A stretch of DNA of 64,000 bases from DATARH01 sp050246595 (lineage in GTDB: Bacteria; Pseudomonadota; Alphaproteobacteria; ATCC43930; CGMCC-115725), in contig JBFWVT010000006.1 in the NCBI GenBank assembly GCA_050246595.1, positions 1 through 64,000 of the forward strand. The letters are read 5' to 3'. The notes under the pieces were generated by a model. The model was not told the DNA's origin and did not search any database. It saw only the letters and a program-made list of their open reading frames with translations. Shown one piece after another: positions 18,445-26,708 of this stretch. Both the position numbers and the translations under genes were made by a program. Position 1 is the stretch's first letter. Each line of letters begins with the position of its first letter.

Positions 18445-19090
18445 GCGCGTCGCGCAGAAAGCGTCCGCCGCGTTCGAGCCCCTCCGGGTCGATCGCGTGC
18501 TCGATGCCGACACAGGCAAGGGTCTCGATCGGGACCCCGGCTTGACGCAGCGCCGCCTCGGCGCTCGCCATCGACTCGAACGGCACGAGCGGGTCGTCGG
18601 TGCCGTGGACCAGCAGCACCGGCGGGCGCGACCGCAATTCGCTCGCCAACAGCTCGGGGGCGATAAGCCGCCCGGAATAGCCGAGAATTCCGGCAAGCGG
18701 GCGGGTGCGGCGCAGACCGACAAACAGCGACATCATGGTTCCCTGCGAGAACCCGACAAGAGCCGCGTCGCTCTCGGTCAGATCGCGCTTGTTCAGCTCC
18801 TCGTCGATAAAGGCGTCGAGCGACGGCGCGGCGGCACGCACCCCGGCCAGGACGGAAGTCGGCGTGCGGTCCTGCACGCTGAACCATTGATAGCCGTAGG
18901 GGGCCATGTCGCACGGGAACGGCGCGTTTGGCGATACGAACTCGGCATCGGGCAGCCTCCGCCCCCAATATTGCTGCAACCCGATCAGATCGTTGCCGTC
19001 GGCGCCGAGGCCGTGCAGCAGGATCACGAGCTTGCGCGGCTTGCCGCCGGCGAGCGGCGGCCGCGACGGGCCGGAAAGCGTCATCAGCAT
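18425..19090 (-). CDS. Carboxylesterase/phospholipase-family alpha/beta hydrolase
   Basis: A 221-residue serine hydrolase of the EstB/YpfH (phospholipase/carboxylesterase) family. The oxyanion region is LLHGLGADGNDLI, the nucleophile S115 lies in GFSQG, the acid is D166 (HGTDDPLVP) and the base H198 (GIEHAID). No signal peptide, so cytoplasmic. A second ATG two codons downstream (19084) is an equally possible start. It lies 32 bases downstream of the MBL-hydrolase gene on the same strand and the two may be co-transcribed. The natural ester substrate is unknown. Confidence 0.87.
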   Translation of the reverse strand: MLMTLSGPSRPPLAGGKPRKLVILLHGLGADGNDLIGLQQYWGRRLPDAEFVSPNAPFPCDMAPYGYQWFSVQDRTPTSVLAGVRAAAPSLDAFIDEELNKRDLTESDAALVGFSQGTMMSLFVGLRRTRPLAGILGYSGRLIAPELLASELRSRPPVLLVHGTDDPLVPFESMASAEAALRQAGVPIETLACVGIEHAIDPEGLERGGRFLRDALSGARP

Positions 19091-19122
19091 GGCGGAGCCG
19101 TCAACATCGCATGCGGCTCCCG

Positions 19123-20001
19123 TCAGCCCTTCACGTATTCGAGCCGGAAGCCGTTGTCCCAGCGTTTGACATGGCCGACCGAGGGCGACGGAAAGTGCAT
19201 CGTGCAGCACAGCGTGTCGGTGTCGCAGTAGCGCTCGAAAAAGCGCCGGCGGGTGGCGACGGCCTGATCGCGGTCGGTATCGACGCGCATGACCAGCTCG
19301 GGGTAGCGGGCCTGGAGCGGCGAATGGATCAGGTCGCCGGTGAACACCGCCTGATCGCCGCCGCGCCCGGCGCAGACCGCGAAATGATCGGGCGTGTGTC
19401 CCGGGGTCGGCATCAGGCGGATGTGGTCGTTGAGCGCATGGTCGCTGGTGACGAGCTCGGCGCGGTTGGCCTCGACGATCGGCAGCACGCTTTCCTTGAT
19501 CGGATCGGTCGGCATCATCGTCTGCTGGCTGCTGGTCCAGTACTCGTATTCCTTTTTCGAGAACAGATAGCGCGCCTTTGGAAAGGTCGGGACCCAGCGA
19601 CCGTTTTCGAGCCTCGTATTCCAGCCGACATGGTCGCCGTGCAGGTGCGTGCACATGACAAAATCGATGTCCTCGACCCCGAAACCGGCCGCCTTCAGCG
19701 CCGCCATCCAGTGTCCGTCGGTCTTGCCGTCCCAGGCCGGCCGCAGCGGAAAGCTCTTGTTGTTGCCGATACAGGTGTCGATCAGGATGTTGTGGTGCGG
19801 CGTCTTGACGACATAGGACTGGAAGCACAGCACGACATTGCCGGTCTTCGGATCGCAGCCGGCCGGCTCCATCCAGGAGCGGTTTTCCTCGTACCGTTCC
19901 TTGGTCAGGTTCGGCAGAAATTCGAACAGCGGGGTGAACCCGTATTCTTGCTCAACGACCCGGTGGATCGTCATGTCGTTGACGGTAAAGCTGGTGCGCA
20001 T
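19123..20001 (-). CDS. MBL-fold metallo-hydrolase
   Basis: A 292-residue metallo-beta-lactamase-fold enzyme. The metal-binding motif HLHGDH occupies H119, H121, D123 and H124; a further His is in TPGHTPDHF and the bridging Asp in FTGDLIHSP. The sequence resembles the quorum-quenching-lactonase/alkylsulfatase-like general hydrolase group, but the substrate cannot be assigned. No signal peptide. It precedes the esterase on the same strand. Confidence 0.88.
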   Translation of the reverse strand: MRTSFTVNDMTIHRVVEQEYGFTPLFEFLPNLTKERYEENRSWMEPAGCDPKTGNVVLCFQSYVVKTPHHNILIDTCIGNNKSFPLRPAWDGKTDGHWMAALKAAGFGVEDIDFVMCTHLHGDHVGWNTRLENGRWVPTFPKARYLFSKKEYEYWTSSQQTMMPTDPIKESVLPIVEANRAELVTSDHALNDHIRLMPTPGHTPDHFAVCAGRGGDQAVFTGDLIHSPLQARYPELVMRVDTDRDQAVATRRRFFERYCDTDTLCCTMHFPSPSVGHVKRWDNGFRLEYVKG

Positions 20002-20147
20002 GTCGGCCGCTCCCGGAAGATCAAGCTGCTGGCGCCATCGTAGCCTGCTGCTTGGGCCATGACAAAGCCTCTATGGCCGGTTGGCGTCCTCCCGAAACTT
20101 TGCGAGGACGCGGCCGTTTCCAGGAAGATCGACAGAGGAGCAGGCAA

Positions 20148-20351
20148 ATGGCCCGATGCGATGTCTGTGGCAACGATTACGACAAATCATTTCAGGTCGT
20201 CCGCGCCGGGCAGACGATGACATTCGACAGCTTTGAATGCGCGATCCATGCGATGGCGCCGAGCTGTGCGCATTGCGGTTGCAAGATCATCGGACACGGT
20301 GTTGAAGCCGGTGGCCGGATCTACTGCTGCGCTCATTGCGCGGGGCATTAG
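20148..20351 (+). CDS. Small Cys-rich metal-binding protein (prokaryotic metallothionein-like)
   Basis: A 67-residue protein with eight cysteines: CDVCGNDYDKSF at the N-terminus, a central Cys in SFEC, CAHCGC, and CCAHC at the end, plus several His. This spacing is that of a widespread small zinc-binding family related to bacterial metallothioneins. An AGAGGAG ribosome site lies just upstream. It is a single gene with spacers on both sides, immediately left of the phage-derived cluster. Confidence 0.75.
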   Translation: MARCDVCGNDYDKSFQVVRAGQTMTFDSFECAIHAMAPSCAHCGCKIIGHGVEAGGRIYCCAHCAGH

Positions 20352-20407
20352 GGGGCATCCGCGACCGCGCCTCCTGACCCTCGACATGGATCGGGAGCGG
20401 CCGGTCG

Positions 20408-21091
20408 TCAGCCCTCCTGATCGACGCCGACGACGAGATGGCAGTCGCGGACCTCCTCGCGCGGAATGCGGAGTTCCAGCGGCGGGTTGAGCTGGCGCAG
20501 GATCAGGGCCTCGCTGTCCCAGCGCACGAACTGCTTGATCAGCACGGCGTCGTTTGTCTTGTAGAGGACGATGTCGCGGCCGCGGATCGGCGGTTTGAAT
20601 GGGTTGACGTGCAGCAGCCAGCCCTGTTCGTAGCGCGGCTCCATGCTGTCGCCGATCATGTATATGGCATAGGCGTCGCGCACGCCGGCGAGATTGGTCG
20701 GCCGCGGCGTGTAGCCGATCGGACCGTCGCCGAGAAACATCTCCTGTTCGCCGCCGCCGCGGGCGGCGCTGCGGATCGGGATCATGTCGCCGCGTCCGGA
20801 AGGCGGGAGGCCGGGTGTCATCGGACGGGGCGGCATCTGCCGCGGCGGGCGGCCCCGGCGCGGCGGCTCGCTGCGCGACGGCGGATCGACCGCAGCGCCG
20901 GCATGGCGCAGCACTTCCTCCTGCGAGACGCCGAGAAAATCGGCGACCTGCACGGCTTCGAGCAGCTTCATCTGGCGCTCGCCCTTCATCATGCGCGAGA
21001 CCGCCGAGGGCGCCAGCCTTAGATGGCGCGCGAGATCGGCCTGAGTGACCCCGGCGCGGTCAAACGCCTGTTGGAACCAGTTCGCATCCAT
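20408..21091 (-). CDS. HTH/S24-type phage repressor-like regulator
   Basis: A 227-residue two-domain regulator. Residues 1-62 are an XRE helix-turn-helix (VTQADLARHLRLAPSAVSRMM). A Pro/Arg-rich linker (about 68-108) leads to an S24/LexA-type domain with catalytic S149 (IGDSMEP) and K186 (VLIKQFV). Such proteins repress phage or GTA-type clusters and some self-cleave on RecA activation. The ATG at 21091 is preceded by AAAGGTGA. It diverges from the GcrA-like/DUF6456 genes, the standard layout of a repressor controlling the leftmost operon. Whether it self-cleaves is not visible. Confidence 0.83.
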   Translation of the reverse strand: MDANWFQQAFDRAGVTQADLARHLRLAPSAVSRMMKGERQMKLLEAVQVADFLGVSQEEVLRHAGAAVDPPSRSEPPRRGRPPRQMPPRPMTPGLPPSGRGDMIPIRSAARGGGEQEMFLGDGPIGYTPRPTNLAGVRDAYAIYMIGDSMEPRYEQGWLLHVNPFKPPIRGRDIVLYKTNDAVLIKQFVRWDSEALILRQLNPPLELRIPREEVRDCHLVVGVDQEG

Positions 21092-21116
21092 TTCGTCACC
21101 TTTATTAATTGCTATA

Positions 21117-21145
21117 TTGACAATTTTTGCCAAATGATATATGTC
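21117..21145 (+). promoter_or_regulatory. Candidate promoter and operator in the divergent repressor/GcrA-like spacer
   Basis: TTGACA at 21117-21122 is followed after 17 bp by the weak -10 TATGTC, or after 15 bp by TATATG. The -35 overlaps the imperfect palindrome TTGACAATTTTTGCCAA (21117-21133), a possible operator. The spacer is sharply AT-rich against the surroundings, as expected for a divergent regulatory region. Confidence 0.4.
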
Positions 21146-21166
21146 GGGCGCGGCAATGACAAGGGG

Positions 21167-21559
21167 ATGATGCACATGCCGAGGGGGACACCAAGCAGCG
21201 CCGAGCCGCCGACCATTGCCGAACCCGAACCGGAGGGAGGGTGCGCATTCGTATTCGATCGGGAAAGCCGTGCGGCGACAGGGCAAACCTGTTGCGCCGC
21301 GCCGCGCCGCCTCGGCTCGGTCTATTGCCCCGAGCATCACGCGGTCTGCTATCTGCCCTCGGAAAGCCTTGCCGAACGGCGCAAACTCAAGGAGATCGAG
21401 GCGCTGGCCGAGGCCGTCGGGGGCAGGAGCGGGCGACCCACCGGGCAACCGTCGCCCCGTTTCCTGCGGCGTATGGACCGGATTTCCCGGGCGGCTCTGC
21501 GCCCCAAATGTTCGCGTGTTGTTCTTGAAGATCGCGACAATCGCGGAGGAAATCGATGA
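21167..21559 (+). CDS. GcrA-like zinc-binding protein
   Basis: A 130-residue protein whose central part (GGCAFVF, TCCAAP, SVYCPEHHAVCYLP) resembles the C-terminal zinc-binding region of the alphaproteobacterial regulator GcrA, which binds methylated DNA and sigma70. The rest is charged and Arg-rich. It overlaps the next gene by four bases (ATGA). Several in-frame ATGs (21167, 21170, 21176) follow an AAGGGG site; the first is used here. A role as an early regulator of the cluster is inferred from position. Similarity to GcrA is partial, so the assignment is tentative. Confidence 0.5.
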   Translation: MMHMPRGTPSSAEPPTIAEPEPEGGCAFVFDRESRAATGQTCCAAPRRLGSVYCPEHHAVCYLPSESLAERRKLKEIEALAEAVGGRSGRPTGQPSPRFLRRMDRISRAALRPKCSRVVLEDRDNRGGNR

Positions 21560-22155
21560 GGCGCGGTGCGGTCAAACACCGCGAGCGGGTTATCTCGGAG
21601 GCCAACCGACCGACCGTCGAACGGTTGCGCCAGGGCCCGATTGAACGGCTCGACCGAGCGTTGATCGATACGCAGGGGAGTGTTTCGCGGCCGTATCGCG
21701 CGCTCGACACGCTCGCCGTCATGGAACGCCGCGGCTCGATCACTCCCGGCATGCGACAGGCCGGGGAGGATTTTCGTGCTCGTTTTGCGACGGCGCAGCT
21801 CGATCCGCTGCGTGCGCTCGACCTCTCCCAGCTGCGGTTCGGGGAAGGCCGGTCGCGGGGCGGTGATGAAGGTCCCGGTATGCGCATCGAGGCGGCGCGC
21901 AATGCGGTGTGGCGCGCGATCCAGGCCATTGGCGGGATCGCTTCGCCGGCGGGATCATGCGTCTGGCATGTCGTTGGCTGGGAGCGCTCGTTGAAAGCAT
22001 GGGCCGTCGAGCAAGGATGGAACGGCCGCCGCGTCAGTCAGGAAGCCGCGTCCGGGATTCTCGTTGCCGCCCTCGGAGCGTTGGAGGGGCATTTCGGCAA
22101 CGGCACGATAGTGCGGAAATCGCATATTTCTGTTGACAAATCCGGATCGATCTGA
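21556..22155 (+). CDS. DUF6456-like protein upstream of the terminase
   Basis: A 199-residue protein. The N-terminal half is Arg-rich (ERVISEANRPTVERL). The middle contains a repeat-like region with MRQAGEDFRARFATAQLDPL, and the C-terminal part (RIEAARNAVWRAIQAIGG, CVWHVVGWERSLKAWA, AASGILVAALGALEGHFG) matches the pattern of DUF6456 proteins, which in alphaproteobacteria often sit next to phage or GTA-type modules and have a helical, DNA-binding-like makeup. It is translationally coupled to the GcrA-like gene by ATGA. The promoter for the structural genes overlaps its 3' end. Confidence 0.6.
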   Translation: MRRGAVKHRERVISEANRPTVERLRQGPIERLDRALIDTQGSVSRPYRALDTLAVMERRGSITPGMRQAGEDFRARFATAQLDPLRALDLSQLRFGEGRSRGGDEGPGMRIEAARNAVWRAIQAIGGIASPAGSCVWHVVGWERSLKAWAVEQGWNGRRVSQEAASGILVAALGALEGHFGNGTIVRKSHISVDKSGSI

Positions 22156-22165
22156 TATAAGATCG
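22133..22165 (+). promoter_or_regulatory. Consensus sigma70-type promoter with overlapping palindromic operator
   Basis: TTGACA (22133-22138), a 17-bp spacer and TATAAG (22156-22161) form a near-consensus promoter at the 3' end of the DUF6456-like gene. The near-perfect palindrome CGATCTGATATAAGATCG (22148-22165) covers the -10 element and could be a repressor site. It points towards the terminase and structural genes. Confidence 0.65.
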
Positions 22166-22170
22166 CCACA

Positions 22171-22670
22171 ATGACGGAATTGGGCGCGGCGGCGAGCCGA
22201 GCGCGCCCCGATCGTATCGAAGGTGGGCGAGTTGGCTGGTCGATTGTCGCCGCGCCGCTTCGCGGTGCCGGCGCGGCAACCGGCCAGACTTCCCGTCCTC
22301 CGCAAGCCTGTCTTCCGAAGGACTGTGTGCCGGAACAGGCGAGCCCTAGCAAAACAGCGGAACGCGTTGCGTGCCCCGGCATAACCGTCGGGCGCGTGCC
22401 CGTTGAAAGCGGCCCGTATCGCCTTCGCTGATATTCGGAAGCCTCGACTCGGGAACGGAGCGAGCCGTGCCGAGGTCGCCGGACGGACCCGATGACGCCG
22501 AGGCGGCCTCGCTTTGCGAGATCGCCTCGGCGCGCGGTCCGGCAGCAATCGGATCAAGTCTTGTAACAAGAATGCCGCGCTGGACGCGATCGCGCGCCAT
22601 CTCGGCATGTTTCCGGCGGCGCCGCGACGGCGTGAGAAGAATCCCGCAGCCGATCCGGCGGAGGACGCGC
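22171..22670 (+). other. Pre-terminase region, possible degenerate small terminase
   Basis: About 500 bases lie between the promoter and TerL. A reading frame 22171-22431 (86 residues, Pro/Arg/Ala-rich) begins almost at the predicted transcription start but resembles nothing I know. Further on, in the frame open from 22514, the peptide KNAALDAIARHLGMF (about 22571-22615) resembles the conserved C-terminal stretch of phage small terminases (KLRALDALARHLGMF type), without a recognisable N-terminal part. The small terminase may be degenerate, frameshifted or encoded elsewhere. Confidence 0.3.
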
Positions 22671-24023
22671 GTGAAGGGTTTGCACGCCGACTGGCTCGCC
22701 TCGCAGCCGGAGATCGTGCGGGAGGAGCTGGTCCGCTCGCTGACCCCGGATCAGGCGGTTTCGATACTGCACGATTGGCGCTTCTGGGCGCGGTCGAACC
22801 AACTGCCCCCTGCAGGCGAGTGGCGCGTCTGGCTGCTGCTCGCCGGGCGCGGGTTCGGCAAGACCCGCACCGGCGCCGAGCTGGTGCGCGCCCGCGCGAT
22901 AAGCGGGTCGGCGCGCCGCATCGCCTTTGTCGCGCCGACCGCTTCCGATGCGCGCGATGTGATGGTCGAAGGGGAAAGCGGCGTTCTGAGCATTTCGCCG
23001 CCCCGCGAGCGCCCGCGTTACGAACCGTCGAAGCGGCGGCTCACCTGGCCGAATGGCGCGGTTGCGACGCTGTTCAGCGCCGACCAGCCGGAGCGGCTGC
23101 GCGGTCCGCAGCATGATCTGGCCTGGTGCGACGAACTCGCGGCGTGGCGCTATCCCGAGGCCTGGGACATGCTGATGCTTGGCCTGCGGCTTGGGCGGGA
23201 CCCGCGCGCCGTCGTGACGACGACGCCGCGGCCGACTTCTCTGGTCCGGACGCTTCTTGCCGATCCGACGGTGGTTGTGACGCGCGGCAGAACGGCGGAG
23301 AACCGCGACAATCTGGCGCCCGCCTTTCTCGAACAGATCATCCGGCGCTACCGGGGAACCCGGCTCGGCCGCCAGGAACTCGATGGCGAGATCCTCGAAG
23401 ACGTGCCGGGCGCCCTGTGGAGCCGGGCCATTATCGAAGCGGCGCGCGCGAGCGCTGCGCCCGAACTCGCGCGCATCGTCGTCGCGATCGACCCGGCGGC
23501 CGCGTCGGGCGAACAGGCCGACGAGACTGGGATCATCGTCGCCGGCGCCGATGCCGGGGGACAGGGTCACGTGCTGGCCGACGCCTCGGGCCGCTATGCC
23601 CCGGCCGAATGGGCGCGCGCCGCGATCACGGCTTATCGCGCCCATGCCGCCGACCGGGTTGTCGCGGAGGTCAATAACGGCGGCGAGATGGTCGAAGCCA
23701 CGCTGCGCATGATCGATCCCAACGTGCCGTTCCGCGCGGTGCGGGCGGCGCGCGGCAAGACCGCGCGCGCCGAGCCGGTCGCCGCACTGTACGAGCAGGG
23801 GCGGGTACGCCATGTCGGCGCGTTCCCGCAACTCGAAGATCAGATGTGCGCGTTCGTCCCGGGTGTTCGGGGCGGTTTCGACCGCGGCGCGACGGGCGGA
23901 TCGCCCGATCGGGTCGACGCGCTGGTATGGGCGCTCACCGAGCTGCTGGTCGAGCCGCGCGCCGGGGAGGGTATTTTCGAAACCTATCGGCGGCTCGCCG
24001 CGAGGGAGAACAAGGTTCCATGA
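22671..24023 (+). CDS. terL: Phage/GTA terminase large subunit
   Basis: A 450-residue packaging motor. Residues 1-230 form the ATPase: Walker A GRGFGKT (59-65), Walker B LAWCDEL (about 150), coupling motif VTTTPRP. The C-terminal RNase-H-like nuclease starts with VAIDPAAASG (first Asp about 274) and continues with VVAEVNNGGEMVEATL and PDRVDALVWAL (third Asp). This Terminase_6 type is also the one found in GTAs. The GTG start at 22671 has GGAGG at six-base spacing; the frame is open upstream but Arg-rich. The stop overlaps the next ATG (ATGA). Confidence 0.9.
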   Translation: MKGLHADWLASQPEIVREELVRSLTPDQAVSILHDWRFWARSNQLPPAGEWRVWLLLAGRGFGKTRTGAELVRARAISGSARRIAFVAPTASDARDVMVEGESGVLSISPPRERPRYEPSKRRLTWPNGAVATLFSADQPERLRGPQHDLAWCDELAAWRYPEAWDMLMLGLRLGRDPRAVVTTTPRPTSLVRTLLADPTVVVTRGRTAENRDNLAPAFLEQIIRRYRGTRLGRQELDGEILEDVPGALWSRAIIEAARASAAPELARIVVAIDPAAASGEQADETGIIVAGADAGGQGHVLADASGRYAPAEWARAAITAYRAHAADRVVAEVNNGGEMVEATLRMIDPNVPFRAVRAARGKTARAEPVAALYEQGRVRHVGAFPQLEDQMCAFVPGVRGGFDRGATGGSPDRVDALVWALTELLVEPRAGEGIFETYRRLAARENKVP

Positions 24024-24463
24024 CACTTCTGGTGAAAGACGCCAATACCGCCGTGCAGGTTCTGGCGACCGCGCTCGACGGGAATGGCAGCCTGGTGCCG
24101 GTGCATGTTCCGGCCGCGAGCAATGCGCAGGGCGTGGCGATACCGGTCGGGCCGCAAAACCCGCTGCCGGTCGTCAATACCGCGGCGGCGCCCGCCAGCG
24201 ATGGCAGCGGCACGGTGGCAACCGGCGGCGCCTCGCAAACGCTGTTTGGCGGTCTCGTGCCGGACAACGGGTTCCTCGTGCAAAACAACTCGTCGGCGGC
24301 GCTGTGGATCTCGGATGTCGGGATCGCATCGGCGGGCGGCGCCAGCATCCAGATCGCCGCCAATGGCGGGGTCTTCGCAACGCCGGCGGGCTACAAACCG
24401 GCCGGCGCGGTCAGCCTTTACGGCGCGACGACCGGACAGGCCTTCGCGGCCCGTCGCTGGTGA
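24020..24463 (+). CDS. Small structural protein, beta-rich, unknown
   Basis: A 147-residue protein translationally coupled to TerL. The N-terminus VKDANTAVQVLATALDGNGSLVPVHV and C-terminal GFLVQNNSSAALWISDVG, GGVFATPAGYKPAGAVSLYGATTG look like a beta-sandwich virion protein (decoration or base-plate type). Gly/Ala/Asn-rich composition is similar to the following fibre gene. It has no signal peptide. The place between terminase and portal is unusual for a structural gene. Its role is not known. Confidence 0.6.
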   Translation: MTLLVKDANTAVQVLATALDGNGSLVPVHVPAASNAQGVAIPVGPQNPLPVVNTAAAPASDGSGTVATGGASQTLFGGLVPDNGFLVQNNSSAALWISDVGIASAGGASIQIAANGGVFATPAGYKPAGAVSLYGATTGQAFAARRW

Positions 24464-24468
24464 GCGCG

Positions 24469-26691
24469 ATGCAGCGGACGAACTGGATCGACCGCCTCCT
24501 CGCGGCGGCGGCGTTGACCGGCACCGCGCTTGTCGCGTGCAGCGCGCTGGCGCAGGCGCCGGGCGATTTCTCGACGCTCTCGACGACCGGCACGGCGACG
24601 TTCAACGGCGAGGTGCTGATCTGCTCGGGTCAGCCGTGGATCGATGTACGATGCCCGAGCATGGCCGGCGGCGCGGTCGGCGACGGAACCCACGACGATA
24701 CGGCCGCTCTCCAGGCGGCGATCGATGCCGGCATCGCCAATAACTGGCCGGTTCACCTGTCATCCGGAACCTACAAGATCACGTCGATGCTGACGATCGA
24801 CTATGCCGGCCAGGCGAGTCGCGGCTTTCGGCTGATTTCCAGGGGCGCGACGATCGACGGTCGTCCCATCGCCGCGGGTCCGGTCTTGCAGGTGCGGTGT
24901 TCCGGCGGCGTACCGGGGGCGCCGGCGGATTGCTTCTATTTCAAGCAGGAGGGGCTGTTGTTCGTGTTCGCCGATACCCCGGATTATGCGGTGGTGATCG
25001 GCAACGGCGATTTTTCCGACGCCCACAACACGATCAAGCTCGATCATCTGAACGTCAACAACAGGAATACCGATTCCGCCGCCGGCGGCTGCCGGTTCAA
25101 CTACGTCCTCGACAGTGATTTGTGGGCCGCCTGCGTGTCGGCCGGCGGCGGCGCCGGGCTCGCTCTCGAACAGACGCAGTTCTCGCGGATTTCCGGGTCC
25201 GGCACCGCGCGCGGCACCGGCGGACGGGCGCTTGTGCTGGAAAACGGCTTCAACTACGCCAATACGTTTTTTGCCCTTGATCTCGAAGAGTCGCCGATCT
25301 GTCTGAGCATCACGACGCCGCATGACGGACAGAATACGTTCGTATCGCCGTATTTTGCGTGTACGACCGCGATCGATGCGACGGCAAGCAAGCGCAATCT
25401 GCTGATCAACCCGACTTTCGCCGGAAACGTCGTTAACCGCGGGCCGCAATCCACCGGGATCGAGGTGATCGGCAACGGCAACTGGTCGCACTGGCAGTTT
25501 CCGGCGGCGGCGGCCTATACCGCGGTCCCGATTGACGACAGGACGGTTCTGTCCTCGTTCAACGCGCCCGGCAATGTGCTGTCCGTCAGCCTGCCCGCTC
25601 CCGGCGCGGTCAGGGCCGGCTGGTCGATGGGTTTCGCCAGCGACAACGGCAAAGGCATCGTGGTGACGCCGGCATCGGGCTCAATCCTGGCAGGCGGTAA
25701 GGTGCTCCCATCGCTGACACTCGGTTCGGGCAACTATGAATATGCCGAGCTGGTCTCGGATGGCAGCCAGTACCGCCTGACCAGCTCGACCCGGAACACG
25801 CGGACCGCGAACGGGGTCGAAAGCCGCGACTGGCCGGGTAACTGGCTGTATCCGGCAAGTTCCGGCTATGCCGCGACGCTCGCCGACAACGGCACCGTCC
25901 TGTCGAGTTTCAGCACCGTGGACGGATTGACCGTCACCCTGCCATCGACTGCCGGCTTGCCTTCCGGTTGGTCGATCGGTTTCACCACCGACAGCGGCAA
26001 GGGTCTCACGGTCCAGGTCAACGACACCGCCGGCGGGCAAATTCTGTATCCGAAGGACCAGGCGGCCGGTGTTACCTCGCTCTCGCTGGCCGGCAACCAG
26101 TTCGAGTTTCTGATGCTGCAATATGACGGGGCCGGCAATTTCCGGGTGTTGCAGACCTCGCCGGCAACGGCGCACGCGATCGGAATGGCGGGGACCGGCA
26201 CGATAGGTCGCTGGCTCTTTCCGGCAGTGAGCGCCTACAGCGCCAAACTGGATGACAACGGCGCGGCGGTTTCAAGCTTTAATTCGCCGGCCGGCTTTGT
26301 GGCGGTGACGCTTCCGCCGGTGGCGACGATCAACGCCGGCTGGACGATCGCCATCGCGAGCGACAACAACAAATCGGCCTCGGTGCAGGTGGAGGGCGGC
26401 AGTGGTGAAAAGATTCTGGTCCCGGGCACGCTCGGCGCACAGAATTCGCTGAGCCTGTCGAACAGTACCAGCGGTTACGAACTGGTCATTCTGCAGTTTG
26501 ACGGCAGCAACTTTCGGGTTATCAGCGCGACGCCGCTCAGCGCCAACAGCACCGGAATGTCGGTGCCGATCGGTACTCCGGCATCCAGTTCGGCCGCGTG
26601 CCAAACCGGCGCGCTGCAATCGGACGGTGTCTACCTTTATTTCTGCAGTGCGCCGAACACCTGGAAGCGCGCCGCTCTTTCCAGCTTCTAG
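24469..26691 (+). CDS. Exported tail-spike-like protein: pectate-lyase-type beta-helix plus three repeats
   Basis: A 740-residue protein. Residues 1-29 form a clear Sec signal peptide (LLAAAALTGTALVACSALAQA). Residues about 60-330 resemble the pectate_lyase_3 beta-helix of phage tail spikes (GDGTHDDTAALQAAIDAG, NWPVHLSSGTYKI). The C-terminal half consists of three repeats of about 105 residues starting near 340, 459 and 581, each beginning with W-x-F/Y-PA-xxx-Y and containing VSSF/LSSF, AGW-x-IG/IA and a closing F-x-VL/VI stretch. A Cys pair near the C-terminus (SAACQ, YFCSA) may form a disulfide. The ATG at 24469 was chosen; a GTG at 24460 would overlap the preceding stop. A signal peptide on a spike-like protein is unusual. 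Confidence 0.75.
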   Translation: MQRTNWIDRLLAAAALTGTALVACSALAQAPGDFSTLSTTGTATFNGEVLICSGQPWIDVRCPSMAGGAVGDGTHDDTAALQAAIDAGIANNWPVHLSSGTYKITSMLTIDYAGQASRGFRLISRGATIDGRPIAAGPVLQVRCSGGVPGAPADCFYFKQEGLLFVFADTPDYAVVIGNGDFSDAHNTIKLDHLNVNNRNTDSAAGGCRFNYVLDSDLWAACVSAGGGAGLALEQTQFSRISGSGTARGTGGRALVLENGFNYANTFFALDLEESPICLSITTPHDGQNTFVSPYFACTTAIDATASKRNLLINPTFAGNVVNRGPQSTGIEVIGNGNWSHWQFPAAAAYTAVPIDDRTVLSSFNAPGNVLSVSLPAPGAVRAGWSMGFASDNGKGIVVTPASGSILAGGKVLPSLTLGSGNYEYAELVSDGSQYRLTSSTRNTRTANGVESRDWPGNWLYPASSGYAATLADNGTVLSSFSTVDGLTVTLPSTAGLPSGWSIGFTTDSGKGLTVQVNDTAGGQILYPKDQAAGVTSLSLAGNQFEFLMLQYDGAGNFRVLQTSPATAHAIGMAGTGTIGRWLFPAVSAYSAKLDDNGAAVSSFNSPAGFVAVTLPPVATINAGWTIAIASDNNKSASVQVEGGSGEKILVPGTLGAQNSLSLSNSTSGYELVILQFDGSNFRVISATPLSANSTGMSVPIGTPASSSAACQTGALQSDGVYLYFCSAPNTWKRAALSSF

Positions 26692-26708
26692 CAGCGGAGC
26701 AGCATCCG

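Noticed and set aside
20352..20407. Possible attachment site or tRNA at the left edge of the phage-derived cluster
   Set aside because: No tRNA-like cloverleaf and no direct repeat shared with the right edge (48,830-48,980) could be found by eye.
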